A DNA stretch of 64,000 nt, taken from NCBI RefSeq assembly GCF_014199255.1, contig NZ_JACIJF010000007.1, forward strand, positions 62,001-126,000. Reading direction: 5' to 3'. This DNA comes from Sphingomonas xinjiangensis. GTDB taxonomy: Bacteria; Pseudomonadota; Alphaproteobacteria; Sphingomonadales; Sphingomonadaceae. The notes below the pieces were generated by a model. It ran no database searches, had not been told where the DNA came from, and saw only the letters and a list, made by a program, of their open reading frames with translations. Shown in pieces: positions 21,127 to 29,265 of the stretch; within the stretch, counting starts at the first letter, position 1; every line of letters starts with the position of its first letter. A program made the translations under genes and the position numbers.

Positions 21127-21711
21127 TTAACGGCCCCGCTCGCCCGAACCAGCGGGAGCAGGCATGGGAGCCGGTGCGGGCGCATAGTCGGGAAGCATCT
21201 GCGCCTGGTCGAGATGGCTCTGGATGATCGGCACGGTACGCGACGCCGCCATGCGGAACGGCTCCATGTCACCCTGTGCAGCATAGTTCTGATGCAGCAT
21301 CAGTGCCTGCTGGTGGGCGGCGATCTGCTCACGCTTATAGGCCGCGTCAAAGTCCATCGGGCCCGCTGACTGAAGGCGCGCCATGGCATCCATCTGCGGC
21401 GGGAGCATCTGCGGCGGCGGCGGGTTCATGCCGGTCTGACGCGCGACCGCCATCAGGTCGGCAGAAGTGCGGGTGTGATGATCGATCATCATCTGCGCGA
21501 ACTGACGTACCTGCGGGTTGCGCGAGCGCTGAAGCGCGAGACGGCTCGACTCGATCTCGAACAGGTCGCTGCTGGCTGCCATGGCCATATAGCCCGGCGC
21601 GCTGAGCGGCGACATCGGATCGGCGGCGGCTACCGGCACGTCGGCTTCGGTGGCCGACGTGCAGCCGGCCAGCAACATTGCGGCACCGGCCGCTACCATA
21701 AGGGCTTTCAT
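21127..21711 (-). CDS. DUF4142 lipoprotein
   Basis: This gene encodes 194 residues. The N-terminus MKALMVAAGAAMLLAGCTS ends in a lipobox (LAGC), so it is a lipid-anchored periplasmic or outer-membrane protein. Residues 40-150 match DUF4142, a four-helix ferritin-like domain: MAAASSDLFEIESSRLAL, VRQFAQMMIDHHTRTSADL and AYKREQIAAHQQAL. The role of the family is unknown. The C-terminus is a proline/alanine-rich tail (APAPAPMPAPAG). It precedes the L,D-transpeptidase gene by 10 nt, hinting at an envelope function. Confidence 0.9.
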   Translation of the reverse strand: MKALMVAAGAAMLLAGCTSATEADVPVAAADPMSPLSAPGYMAMAASSDLFEIESSRLALQRSRNPQVRQFAQMMIDHHTRTSADLMAVARQTGMNPPPPQMLPPQMDAMARLQSAGPMDFDAAYKREQIAAHQQALMLHQNYAAQGDMEPFRMAASRTVPIIQSHLDQAQMLPDYAPAPAPMPAPAGSGERGR

Positions 21712-21890
21712 GTGATCTATTCTCCCTGCGTTCCCACCCGCGGCCTGAATACGCGCTCGACAGGACAGTGGTTCCGCTCAAGACAGCCCTGGACTAAGGG
21801 CCGTCGCAAGGAATTTGCCGCGTTCGGCGGCTCCTTTGCGGCGCTATGCAGTTGTGACGCTACGGAATTGGACAGAGTTGGAGTGTGTGC

Positions 21891-22532
21891 GTGAACGACC
21901 AGATGGCCTCGCCGACGCCGGCGGCGATCCTGAATGCCGGGCAGGACTGGCTCACGCTGCCGTTCGTGCTGATCGGCCTCGGAGTGATCGCGGCGCTGCT
22001 GATCCTGTGGTGGGGCGCCCGGCTGGCTACCCGGCGCAAGCAGGGACGCGCGGAACTGGAAGCGCATGGTGACGTCCATTACGCCGACACGCGCAAACCA
22101 ACGCCCGCCGCGCCGCCGGCAGCCCCCTCCCCGCCGCCGCTCGGCGACGCCGAACTGCCGGCGAGTCCGCCCGCCGCAGACCCCGTACGCGAGCCGGCAC
22201 CGCTCGCCGACGAGCCAATCCCCGCGGCGGCACCGATGGACGCGGCGCCGGCCAGCGTGGCTGCATCGGCCCCAGCGCCGTCGCCCATCGACGAAGCGGA
22301 CGATTTCACCCGCATGAAGGGGGTCGGTCCCAAGCTGGTCGAGCGGCTTCGCGCGCTAGGCATCACGCGCTTTTCGCAGCTGGCGGCAATGTCCCCGGAA
22401 GAAGCGGCGGCGCTGGACGCGCAGCTTGGCGATTTTCAGGGACGGTTGCAGCGCGACCGCTGGATCGAGCAGGCCCGCTTCCTGGCGGCCGGCGACACCG
22501 CCGGATATGAGGCGCAGTTCGGCCGGCTATAA
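21891..22532 (+). CDS. membrane-anchored helix-hairpin-helix protein
   Basis: This gene encodes 213 residues. One transmembrane helix (about 18-40, TLPFVLIGLGVIAALLILWW) is followed by basic residues, a disordered Pro/Ala linker (about 65-140) and a C-terminal helix-hairpin-helix module. That module reads DDFTRMKGVGPKLVERLRAL and GITRFSQLAAMSPEEAA, and matches the 'predicted flap endonuclease-like' HhH domain. No nuclease catalytic residues are visible, so a DNA- or protein-binding role at the membrane is as likely. The GTG at 21891 is chosen (GGAG 7 nt upstream); GTG 21885 is too close to that site and ATG 21903 is possible. It is convergent with the CorC-type gene, 17 nt away. Confidence 0.8.
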   Translation: MNDQMASPTPAAILNAGQDWLTLPFVLIGLGVIAALLILWWGARLATRRKQGRAELEAHGDVHYADTRKPTPAAPPAAPSPPPLGDAELPASPPAADPVREPAPLADEPIPAAAPMDAAPASVAASAPAPSPIDEADDFTRMKGVGPKLVERLRALGITRFSQLAAMSPEEAAALDAQLGDFQGRLQRDRWIEQARFLAAGDTAGYEAQFGRL

Positions 22533-22549
22533 CGCCGGCCGGGACCGTC

Positions 22550-23848
22550 TCAGTCCTCCTCGCGCACCAGCAGCTTGTCGATCTTGCGCCCGTCCATGTC
22601 GACGATCTCGAAGATCCATCCCTGCTCGGTGAAGGTCTCGCCTTCATTTGGCAGGTGCTTGAGAACCGCGAGCGCTAGGCCGGCCACCGTGGCGTAATCG
22701 CGGTCTTCGGGGAGTTCGAGGCCGATGCGCTCGGCGAGGGCGTCGGCCGGCATCTGGCCCGAGACCAGAAACGAACCGTCTTCGCGAACGATCAGGTTGG
22801 GGTTTTCGCCAGGCTCGGCATCCGAGGCGAACTCGCCCGCGATCGCGGCCAGGAGGTTTGCGGGCGTTACCAGTCCTTCGAAATGGCCATATTCGTCATG
22901 GACGAGGCCCATGGGCACCTCCGCTTTACGAAGTGCGCCGAGCGCATCCATGGCGTCGACCTGATCGGGCAGCACCGGAGCCGCGCGCATCAAGCGGCGC
23001 AGATCGAGTTCCTCGCCACGAAACAGCGCGGCGGCGATGTCGCGCGCCTGAACCACGCCGATCACAGAGTCGATCGATCCTTCCGCCACCGGAAGGCGGG
23101 TATGCGGCGTCTGCAACAGCGCCTCGCGGATGCCCGCGGCATCGAGATCGACGTCGAGCCAGTCAACATCGGTACGCGGCGTCATCACTTCGCGTACCGG
23201 CCGGTCGGCCAGGCGCACCACGCCAGAGATGATCGAGCGTTCATGCTCCTCGATCACGCCCGACTTGGACGCCTCGGCGACGAGCAGGTGAAGCTCCTCA
23301 GCGGTTACGCGGTTCTCCGATTCACGCTTGAGGCCGATCATGCGGAAAACAAGCGCGCTGGATCGGTCGAGCAGCCATACAATCGGCGCAGTGACGCGGC
23401 TGAGCCACAGCATCGGCAGCGCCATGGTTGCAGCGATCGGCTCGGGCGAGCGGAGCGCGAACTGCTTGGGCACCAGTTCGCCGACGATCAGCGAGCCATA
23501 GGTGGTTAGGGCAATCACCAGCGCGATGCCCGCGGTCTGCGCCGTCTCCGCCTCGAGCCCGAACAGCCCCTGAAGCCGCTGCGCGACCGGCGTGCCTAGG
23601 CTCGACCCGGAATAGGCGCCTGCGACGATGCCGATCAGCGTGATGCCGATCTGCACGGTGGATAGGAACTTGCCCGGGTCGGCGGCGAGCCGCAGCGCCG
23701 TGGCAGCGCCGCGGCTGGTGCGTGCCAACCCCTCCAATCGCGCGGGCCGAGCGGAAACAATCGCCAGCTCCGACATCGAAAAGAGGCCATTCACGGCGAT
23801 CAGCACGAGGATGATCGCAACGTCGATCCAGGGGAAGGGAGCGTACAT
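22550..23848 (-). CDS. CNNM/CorC-type transporter (DUF21 + CBS pair)
   Basis: This gene encodes 432 residues. An N-terminal DUF21 membrane domain (about 1-190, three to four helices; NGLFSMSELAIVS carries the conserved small-residue/Glu helix) is followed by two CBS domains (REVMTPRTDVDWLDVD, HTRLPVAEGSIDSVIGVV). A C-terminal CorC_HlyC domain (EDGSFLVSGQMPADAL onward) completes it. The family is linked to magnesium or cobalt efflux; older annotations call it hemolysin. The ATG at 23848 begins the first helix. The in-frame TTG upstream adds only nine unlikely residues. Confidence 0.92.
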   Translation of the reverse strand: MYAPFPWIDVAIILVLIAVNGLFSMSELAIVSARPARLEGLARTSRGAATALRLAADPGKFLSTVQIGITLIGIVAGAYSGSSLGTPVAQRLQGLFGLEAETAQTAGIALVIALTTYGSLIVGELVPKQFALRSPEPIAATMALPMLWLSRVTAPIVWLLDRSSALVFRMIGLKRESENRVTAEELHLLVAEASKSGVIEEHERSIISGVVRLADRPVREVMTPRTDVDWLDVDLDAAGIREALLQTPHTRLPVAEGSIDSVIGVVQARDIAAALFRGEELDLRRLMRAAPVLPDQVDAMDALGALRKAEVPMGLVHDEYGHFEGLVTPANLLAAIAGEFASDAEPGENPNLIVREDGSFLVSGQMPADALAERIGLELPEDRDYATVAGLALAVLKHLPNEGETFTEQGWIFEIVDMDGRKIDKLLVREED

Positions 23849-23986
23849 GATGTGCCGCACGCCATACAGGCACAAGCCGGGGGTTCACAACCGCTTGTCG
23901 CGCTCTTGTTGATTGCGGCACTGGAACAAGCGTCCCGAGCAGCGGGTTGGTTGGGGCAAACCCGAACAGAAGAAGGAAGATTGATA

Positions 23987-24655
23987 GTGCGCAGGGCGTG
24001 GTTGATGGCAGGGTTGGCGGCAGCGACGCTTACCTCAGCGTGCGTAACCGATCCGGTCACCGGCGAGCGGCGGGTGTCGAGTGCGGCGATCGGCGGCGGC
24101 GTGGGCGCGGTCGGCGGCTATTTGCTGGGCGATCTGGTCGGCGGGCGCCGCGACCGTACCGAGAAGATCCTGGGCGCCGGCATTGGCGCGCTCGCCGGTG
24201 CCGGGATCGGCGCGTATATGGACCGACAGGAGCAGGAACTGCGCCGCCGTACAGCTGGCACCGACGTGCAGGTGATTCGTCAGGGCGATGATCTGGTGCT
24301 GAGCATGCCGTCGGGCATCACCTTCGCCACCAATCAGGCGAGCGTCCAGCCGCAGTTCCGCCCGACGCTGGATCAAGTGGCCGACGTGCTGCGCGAGTAT
24401 CGCCAGACCTATGTCGATGTGTACGGGCATACCGATTCGACGGGCAGCGACGCCTATAACCTCAGCCTGTCGGAGCAGCGTGCGACGGCAGTGGCCGATT
24501 ACCTGGTTGGGCGTGGCGTAGAGACGGCCCGCCTCGCCACTCGCGGCTTTGGCGAAACTCAGCCGATCGCAAGCAACGAGACCGAGGACGGCAAAGCCGC
24601 GAATCGGCGCGTCGAGATCAAGCTGGTGCCGGTGACCCAGGGTAATCTGGGCTGA
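23987..24655 (+). CDS. OmpA-family lipoprotein with glycine zipper
   Basis: This gene encodes 222 residues. A short signal ending LTSAC is a lipobox. A glycine-zipper segment (AIGGGVGAVGGYLLGDLVGG and ILGAGIGALAGAGIGAYMD, about 30-82) could insert in a membrane. The OmpA C-terminal peptidoglycan-binding domain follows (ITFATNQASVQPQFRPTLDQ, VDVYGHTDSTGSDAYNLSLS, RRVEIKLVP). It probably anchors the outer membrane to peptidoglycan, as in the YiaD group. The GTG at 23987 is chosen because AAGGAAGA lies about 7 nt upstream and the signal peptide starts there; the open frame before it is non-coding-like. Confidence 0.9.
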   Translation: MRRAWLMAGLAAATLTSACVTDPVTGERRVSSAAIGGGVGAVGGYLLGDLVGGRRDRTEKILGAGIGALAGAGIGAYMDRQEQELRRRTAGTDVQVIRQGDDLVLSMPSGITFATNQASVQPQFRPTLDQVADVLREYRQTYVDVYGHTDSTGSDAYNLSLSEQRATAVADYLVGRGVETARLATRGFGETQPIASNETEDGKAANRRVEIKLVPVTQGNLG

Positions 24656-24699
24656 TCCGATCCAGGTGCCTTTGGCGGCCGGACAAGCATGCCCAGCCG

Positions 24700-25149
24700 T
24701 TAACGACGCGCCTGGAAGAAGCCCTTCAACAGTTCGCCGGCCTCGCCTTCGCCGATGCCTGAATAAAGTTCGGGACGATGATGGCAGGTCGGCTGGGTGA
24801 AAAAGCGCGGCCCGTGCTCCACAGCGCCGCCCTTGGGATCGCCAGCGCCCCAATATAGCCGCGCGATCCGGGCCAGGGCGATCGCCCCGGCGCACATCGC
24901 ACACGGCTCCAGCGTCACCCACAGATCGCAATCCTCGAGCCGATCGCGCCCGAGGACGCGCGCAGCCTCCCGAATGGCAAGCATCTCCGCGTGCGCGGTC
25001 GGATCGTGGAGCCTTCGCGGCGCATTTGCCGCTACTGCGATCACCTGGCCGCCTCGTACCAGCGCGGCGCCCACCGGCACCTCGCCGCCCGCAGCGGCAT
25101 TGGCGGCGGCGGCGAGCGCCAAGCGCATTGGTTCAGGCAAGGGAAACAT
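24700..25149 (-). CDS. tadA: tRNA-specific adenosine deaminase
   Basis: This gene encodes 149 residues. It converts adenosine to inosine at position 34 of tRNA-Arg(ACG). Zinc and catalytic motifs are complete: TAHAEM (His53, Glu55) and EPCAMCAGAI (Cys83, Cys86). The tail (RPELYSGIGEGEAGELLKGF) is the usual tRNA-contacting C-terminal helix. The ATG at 25149 fits the family N-terminus. Confidence 0.96.
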   Translation of the reverse strand: MFPLPEPMRLALAAAANAAAGGEVPVGAALVRGGQVIAVAANAPRRLHDPTAHAEMLAIREAARVLGRDRLEDCDLWVTLEPCAMCAGAIALARIARLYWGAGDPKGGAVEHGPRFFTQPTCHHRPELYSGIGEGEAGELLKGFFQARR

Positions 25150-25187
25150 GGCCGCGGCCTATCGCGATTGCCGCCGCGCGTCACGCT

Positions 25188-25379
25188 TCAGGCAATGCCG
25201 GGGCGAGGCGCCTCCCCACGAAACACGCTCCACAGTGCAAACACAACGCCGGGAAGGTAGCCAAGCACCGTGAGCGCGCAGGCTACCGCGAAATCGCGTC
25301 CCGCACCTCGCGCCAGATACACGCCAAGCGGCGGCAACAGCACCGCTGCCGCGGTTCGCGCGGGAGTGGCGCCGCTCAC
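25188..25379 (-). CDS. YqaE/Pmp3 family small membrane protein (UPF0057)
   Basis: This gene encodes 63 residues with two hydrophobic segments and the family signature: LLPPLGVYLARG, then ALTVLGYLPGVVFALW. The family comprises tiny inner-membrane proteins, often linked to salt or membrane stress. The start is GTG at 25379, sharing GTGA with the stop of the gene at 25376-25639, so translation is coupled. The usual start of this family lies just before the first helix, so residues 1-10 here are a slightly long N-terminus. Confidence 0.85.
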   Translation of the reverse strand: MSGATPARTAAAVLLPPLGVYLARGAGRDFAVACALTVLGYLPGVVFALWSVFRGEAPRPGIA

Positions 25380-25639
25380 TGCGCGGGAACCGGCGTCGGT
25401 GCGGTAGTGGCGGGCGGCGCCTGCTGCACTTCAATCGTCGGCAGCGACACGGTCGTGTTGCGCATCTCAACCGTGGGCACTTCGACAGTGCGGTTGCTGC
25501 TGCCGACCGCAACCTTGCCGGTTTCCGCGGAGATGGTGGGAAGACGGCCGCCATAGGCGTCAAGGCTGATCATGCCGGTGGCCAGCAAGCCCACCACGAC
25601 CAGGGCCGCCAGCCCCAGCAGCACAAGGATCAAGCGCAT
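25376..25639 (-). CDS. small membrane-anchored protein with repeated PT motifs
   Basis: This gene encodes 87 residues. A single N-terminal hydrophobic helix (LILVLLGLAALVVVGLLATG) could be an uncleaved anchor. The outside part contains three related short strands, LPTISAE, VPTVEMR and LPTIEVQ, spaced evenly, and a Pro/Ala/Thr tail. I do not recognise a family. It precedes and overlaps the UPF0057 gene (GTGA), so both are probably made together. The ATG at 25639 begins the helix. Confidence 0.72.
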   Translation of the reverse strand: MRLILVLLGLAALVVVGLLATGMISLDAYGGRLPTISAETGKVAVGSSNRTVEVPTVEMRNTTVSLPTIEVQQAPPATTAPTPVPAQ

Positions 25640-25769
25640 GATTCGGGTTCCCTTTGAAATCGGTCGCGTAACTAACGCACGGCTCCTGCCCTGGTTGCCT
25701 GCGCATCCTGGTACCTGTATTTCACCGCCCGATCACGTGCTCCGGCGGCATGCCCGCGTGGAGAATCGG

Positions 25770-25798
25770 TTGACGCCCCACTGCTTTGGCGGTACTGG
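25770..25798 (+). promoter_or_regulatory. candidate rpmB promoter
   Basis: TTGACG (25770-25775) and TACTGG (25793-25798) are separated by 17 nt and lie 42 nt before the rpmB start. The -35 is a good match; the -10 is weak, as is common in GC-rich alphaproteobacteria. Confidence 0.5.
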
Positions 25799-25840
25799 CG
25801 CGGCCTTTCCGGCTTAGGCCGCAACTCAGGATCTGAAGCG

Positions 25841-26140
25841 ATGTCGCGCATTTGCGAGCTGACCGGCAAGGGCCGGCAGGTGGGACACAACGTCTCCCAC
25901 GCCAACAACAAGACCAAGCGTACCTTCCTGCCCAACCTGCAGAACGTCACGCTGATCTCCGATTCGCTGGGCCGCAGCATCCGCCTGCGCGTGTCGACGC
26001 ACGGCCTGCGCTCGGTCGAGCATAACGGTGGCCTGGACAACTGGCTGCTCAAGACTCGCGACGAGGACCTCTCGCTGCGCGCACGCCGCCTGAAGCGCGA
26101 AGTGCGCAAGGCGTCGACCCAGACCGCCGAAGCGGCCTGA
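25841..26140 (+). CDS. rpmB: 50S ribosomal protein L28
   Basis: This gene encodes 99 residues. [20 protein letters not shown] and the basic segment [13 protein letters not shown] are diagnostic of the alphaproteobacterial L28. The C-terminus ([11 protein letters not shown]) is a basic helix, followed by a short Ala-rich tail. It is a single-gene unit with its own promoter candidate and a strong terminator. AGGA lies about 12 nt before the ATG. Confidence 0.98.
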   Translation: MSRICELTGKGRQVGHNVSHANNKTKRTFLPNLQNVTLISDSLGRSIRLRVSTHGLRSVEHNGGLDNWLLKTRDEDLSLRARRLKREVRKASTQTAEAA

Positions 26141-26146
26141 GCGGCG

Positions 26147-26174
26147 GGGCGCCGGCCGGCGCCCTTCCTTCCTT
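26147..26174 (+). terminator. rpmB terminator
   Basis: A perfect 18-nt palindrome (GGGCGCCGGCCGGCGCCC, 26147-26164) is followed by TTCCTTCCTT, right after the rpmB stop. Confidence 0.75.
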
Positions 26175-26239
26175 GCCCGATGCCGAGATGGCGTCGGATC
26201 TTGCGCCCTCGCCACTGCGGGGGCGTAGGCGTTTGTGAT

Positions 26240-26277
26240 GCCTCGGCGTTCAAAGCAGCGGCCGAGGCTTTCGTCGT
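26240..26277. terminator. second hairpin between rpmB and the phytase-like gene
   Basis: GCCTCGGC (26240-26247) pairs with GCCGAGGC (26261-26268) and is followed by TTTCGTCGTTT. It sits between convergent genes and may serve both strands. Confidence 0.6.
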
Positions 26278-26291
26278 TTGGCTGCGTTCAG

Positions 26292-27290
26292 CTACAGGCT
26301 CAGCTTGAACTTCAGGAGCAGCGACTGCTCCCACACTTCGCCGTTATCGTCCGATGCAATCCAGACGATCGTATCAGCGCCCTCCTGACCGACAGCTAGT
26401 GCCTCGTAATTGTCGTGCAGAAGCGGCGGCGCTAGCGTCGCGAGTTCGCGTCCCCGCAGCACCTGGCCAGCGCCTAGGCCGCGCGGATCGATCAGCGTCA
26501 GCTTGGCGGTAAACAGATCGGGGATGGAGAAGCGCCGGTTGAGCACAAGCACGCGCCCATCGGACAGCTCGGCCATGTCGACCGGATCATAGCCCGCGGG
26601 CGGAACGTACAGGAAGGGCATCGGCTGCCGATCCTTGTCGGTGGGGTCGCCTGAGAAGTGCAGGCCGCGCCGCGCAGGAAAATGTTCGTCGTCCTTGGGC
26701 CGCGCATCCTCGCTGATGATGAGGAAAGTGCCGTCGCGCCGCCGCAGCATCGCCTCGGCCCCGCCGCCCGTAGGCCAGTCGCGCATCGCTTTGGGCTCGG
26801 CATGCGATTGGGTGCGGCTGAATCCGCCGTCGAACCGCCAGATCGCGTTCGCCCATTCGAAACCGACCCAGATGCGGCCACTCGCCGGATCGACAGTCAT
26901 CGACTCCGCGTCGCGGTCATGCTTCTCCCAGCCGGTGCCCGGACCACCAGGCAGATCGGCAAAGCGAATTTCGCGTGGGCGCCAGTCCGCCCCCATGCGA
27001 AAGCGCACGACGTTGCCGTAGTCGCTCAGCAGAGTGAATCGGTCACCGTCGAGCAGCATGGCCGAAAAGCTGCCGAACGCGGGGTCCTGGCTCGTCAGCC
27101 GTACCCCGCCGAGCCAGGTAAGCGCCCCCACCCGTATGTGGCCAGAATGGCGGGCATCGAGTTGCACGGGCTGCACGGCGATGTTCGGGCGATCGCCCAG
27201 GATCTGACGAATGCTCGGCGTGGAACTCGTCTGGGTGAGCAGAAAGGCAACGGCCAGGAGCGGAAGAACGCCACGCATCGGCGCGGTCAT
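26292..27290 (-). CDS. exported phytase-like (esterase-like) protein
   Basis: This gene encodes 332 residues. The N-terminus (to about residue 23) is a signal peptide. The mature part matches the phytase-like 'esterase-like activity' domain family: GALTWLGGVRLTS, FTLLSDYGNVVRF, RDAESMTVDPASGRIWVGFE and HDNYEALAVG. This is a beta-propeller with Asp/Glu-rich loops. The substrate is not certain; phytase activity is an assignment by family name only. The ATG at 27290 is used. AAGGG lies very close upstream, so ATG 27278 is an alternative. A candidate promoter lies 44 nt upstream. Confidence 0.85.
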   Translation of the reverse strand: MTAPMRGVLPLLAVAFLLTQTSSTPSIRQILGDRPNIAVQPVQLDARHSGHIRVGALTWLGGVRLTSQDPAFGSFSAMLLDGDRFTLLSDYGNVVRFRMGADWRPREIRFADLPGGPGTGWEKHDRDAESMTVDPASGRIWVGFEWANAIWRFDGGFSRTQSHAEPKAMRDWPTGGGAEAMLRRRDGTFLIISEDARPKDDEHFPARRGLHFSGDPTDKDRQPMPFLYVPPAGYDPVDMAELSDGRVLVLNRRFSIPDLFTAKLTLIDPRGLGAGQVLRGRELATLAPPLLHDNYEALAVGQEGADTIVWIASDDNGEVWEQSLLLKFKLSL

Positions 27291-27333
27291 AGCCCTTTGC
27301 TGGTGCGGAGCCAGCGCTTTGAAGATGAACGGG

Positions 27334-27363
27334 CGATAACAAAGCTGTTCAGCAATGGGTCAA
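27334..27363 (-). promoter_or_regulatory. candidate promoter of the phytase-like gene
   Basis: On the minus strand TTGACC (27358-27363) and TTATCG (27334-27339) are 18 nt apart, a good -35 with a fair -10, and face the gene starting at 27290. Confidence 0.5.
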
Positions 27364-27433
27364 GGCAACTAACCCATACCATCATGCATTGTTCGATCGG
27401 ACAGTTTCCCTCGCGTAGCGTATCGAGGGATCA

Positions 27434-27466
27434 GGGGTCGGCTCCGATCGGAGCCGGCCCCTTTTC
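27434..27466 (+). terminator. strong rightward terminator with no upstream + strand gene
   Basis: A near-perfect stem (GGGGTCGGCTCC at 27434-27445 with GGAGCCGGCCCC at 27450-27461, one G-T position) is followed by TTTT on the + side only. Both flanking genes run leftward, so it would end an unannotated rightward transcript, or it is a poorly T-tailed terminator of phaB read from the other strand. Confidence 0.65.
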
Positions 27467-27506
27467 CGTTGCGGACCGCTGTAAGCCGCAGGTCCTCGTG
27501 CGAACC

Positions 27507-28229
27507 TCAGTACATGTGCTGGCCGCCGTTGATCGACAATGTCGATCCAGTCACGAAACCTGCCTCTTCCGAACACAGGAACGCCACGCCACGCGCGATT
27601 TCGCTCGCCTGCCCAAGGCGGCCGACCGGAATCCTGGCGACAATCTTGTCCAGCACATCGGCAGGCACCGCGGCGACCATGTCGGTGTCGATATAGCCTG
27701 GCGCGATAGCGTTCACGGTTACGCCGAACCGCGCACCTTCTTGCGCCAGCGCCTTGGTGAAGCCGTGAATGCCCGATTTGGCGGCGGCATAGTTCACCTG
27801 GCCATATTGGCCTGCCTGACCGTTGATCGATCCAATATTAACGATGCGGCCCCATTTCCGGTCGCGCATGCCCGGGAAGGCCGCGTGCGCCATGTTGAAG
27901 CAGCCGCCAAGATTGATGCGGATCACATCCTCCCACATCTCGCGGTCCATCTTGAGGATGGTGCCGTCGCGCGTGACCCCGGCATTGTTGACGACGATGT
28001 CGATCGGTCCGAGTTCCGCGGCGACGCGCGCCACGCCCTGCGCACACGCATCGAAATCGCCCACGTCCCATTGATAGGCCTGGATGCCGGTCCGCTCGGT
28101 GAAGGCCTGCGCCTTTTCGACATTGCCGGCATAATTGGCGGCAACCGTGACGCCGAGGTCCTTCAGCGCCAGGCTGATCGCTTCGCCGATGCCGCGCGTG
28201 CCGCCGGTGACGATCGCTACCCGTGCCAT
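27507..28229 (-). CDS. phaB: acetoacetyl-CoA reductase
   Basis: This gene encodes 240 residues. It reduces acetoacetyl-CoA to (R)-3-hydroxybutyryl-CoA with NADPH, the second step of polyhydroxybutyrate synthesis. It is a classical SDR: VAIVTGGTRGIGEAIS (cofactor loop), NNAGVTRDG, IVNIGSINGQAGQYGQVNYA (catalytic Ser and Tyr) and AAKSGIHGF (Lys). The GQAGQ and TRDGT segments are typical of PhaB rather than FabG. The ATG at 28229 has GGGAGAGGAAG upstream; seven extra in-frame residues upstream are rejected. The phaC and phasin genes lie about 16 kb to the right, and no phaA is nearby. Confidence 0.93.
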   Translation of the reverse strand: MARVAIVTGGTRGIGEAISLALKDLGVTVAANYAGNVEKAQAFTERTGIQAYQWDVGDFDACAQGVARVAAELGPIDIVVNNAGVTRDGTILKMDREMWEDVIRINLGGCFNMAHAAFPGMRDRKWGRIVNIGSINGQAGQYGQVNYAAAKSGIHGFTKALAQEGARFGVTVNAIAPGYIDTDMVAAVPADVLDKIVARIPVGRLGQASEIARGVAFLCSEEAGFVTGSTLSINGGQHMY

Positions 28230-28266
28230 ATCTTCCTCTCCCTCAATCATGTGACGCTAGGGCACC

Positions 28267-29265
28267 CTAGACCCAGCCGGCAAGTTCGCGGCGCAAGATT
28301 ATCTTCAGCATGTCGATACCGCGCTCGCTGGCGTTCAAGCAGGGAAGCGAGGCGAAGTCCGTGCCGCCCGCCTCTAGGAAGGTTTCGCGCCCGCGGATCG
28401 ACAGTTCCTCAAGCGTTTCCACACAGTCGGCCGAAAAGCCCGGGGCGACCAGAGCGACACGCTTGATGCCTTTGGCAGGCAATCCGGCGAGCACCACGTC
28501 AGTCGCGGGCTCAAGCCATTTCGCGCGGCCGAAGCGCGATTGGAACGTAACCAGCAGTTCGCGCCCAAGCGCTTCTGCAAGGAGCCGCCCTGTTTTGCGG
28601 CAATGGCAGTGATAGGGATCGCCAAGGCGCAGGGTGCGCTCCGGCATGCCGTGAAAGCTGGCGAGGATCGCGTCTGGAACGAAATCGAGCCGTGACAGCG
28701 ATTCGTTCAACGACCCGGCAAGCGCATCGATATAGGCGGGATCGTCATGATAGGGCGGCAAGGTCCGTAGCGCCGGCTGCCAGCGCATCTTGGCTAGGCC
28801 GGCATACGCCATGTCGTTCGCGGTAGCCGTCGTCGCCGCGCAATATTGCGGATAGAGCGGCGCCACCAGAATTCGTTCGCAGCCGCTCGCCTTCAGCGCA
28901 GCCAATCGTTCCTGAATGGCGGGATTGCCGTAGCGCATCGCATAGTCGACGATCACGCCCTCGCCGAACGCGCCTTGCAGCTTGGCCGCCTGCTCGCGGG
29001 TGATCGCAGCAAGCGGGGAGCCTTGCTCGCTCCAGACCTGCGCATAGGCATGGGCGGACTTCTTGGGACGCGTGGTGAGGATGATGCCGCGCAGGATCGG
29101 TTGCCACAGGATCTGCGGGATTTCCACGACGCGTCGGTCGGAGAGGAACTCGGCAAGATAGCGGCGCACCGCGCGGGGCTCCGCGGCGTCAGGAGTACCC
29201 AGGTTGACGAGGAGCACGCCGATGCGCGGGCTCGGCACGGGCGGGTGATCGGCGGGGTGGTTCAT
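28267..29265 (-). CDS. hemH: ferrochelatase
   Basis: This gene encodes 332 residues. It inserts ferrous iron into protoporphyrin IX, the last step of haem synthesis. Family motifs are present: GVLLVNLGTPDA, VDYAMRYGNP, SFHGMPERTL (catalytic His), DPYHCHC and FSADCVETLEEL (catalytic Glu). Its ATG overlaps the stop of the molybdenum hydroxylase gene (ATGA), an odd partner. Length is normal. Confidence 0.96.
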   Translation of the reverse strand: MNHPADHPPVPSPRIGVLLVNLGTPDAAEPRAVRRYLAEFLSDRRVVEIPQILWQPILRGIILTTRPKKSAHAYAQVWSEQGSPLAAITREQAAKLQGAFGEGVIVDYAMRYGNPAIQERLAALKASGCERILVAPLYPQYCAATTATANDMAYAGLAKMRWQPALRTLPPYHDDPAYIDALAGSLNESLSRLDFVPDAILASFHGMPERTLRLGDPYHCHCRKTGRLLAEALGRELLVTFQSRFGRAKWLEPATDVVLAGLPAKGIKRVALVAPGFSADCVETLEELSIRGRETFLEAGGTDFASLPCLNASERGIDMLKIILRRELAGWV

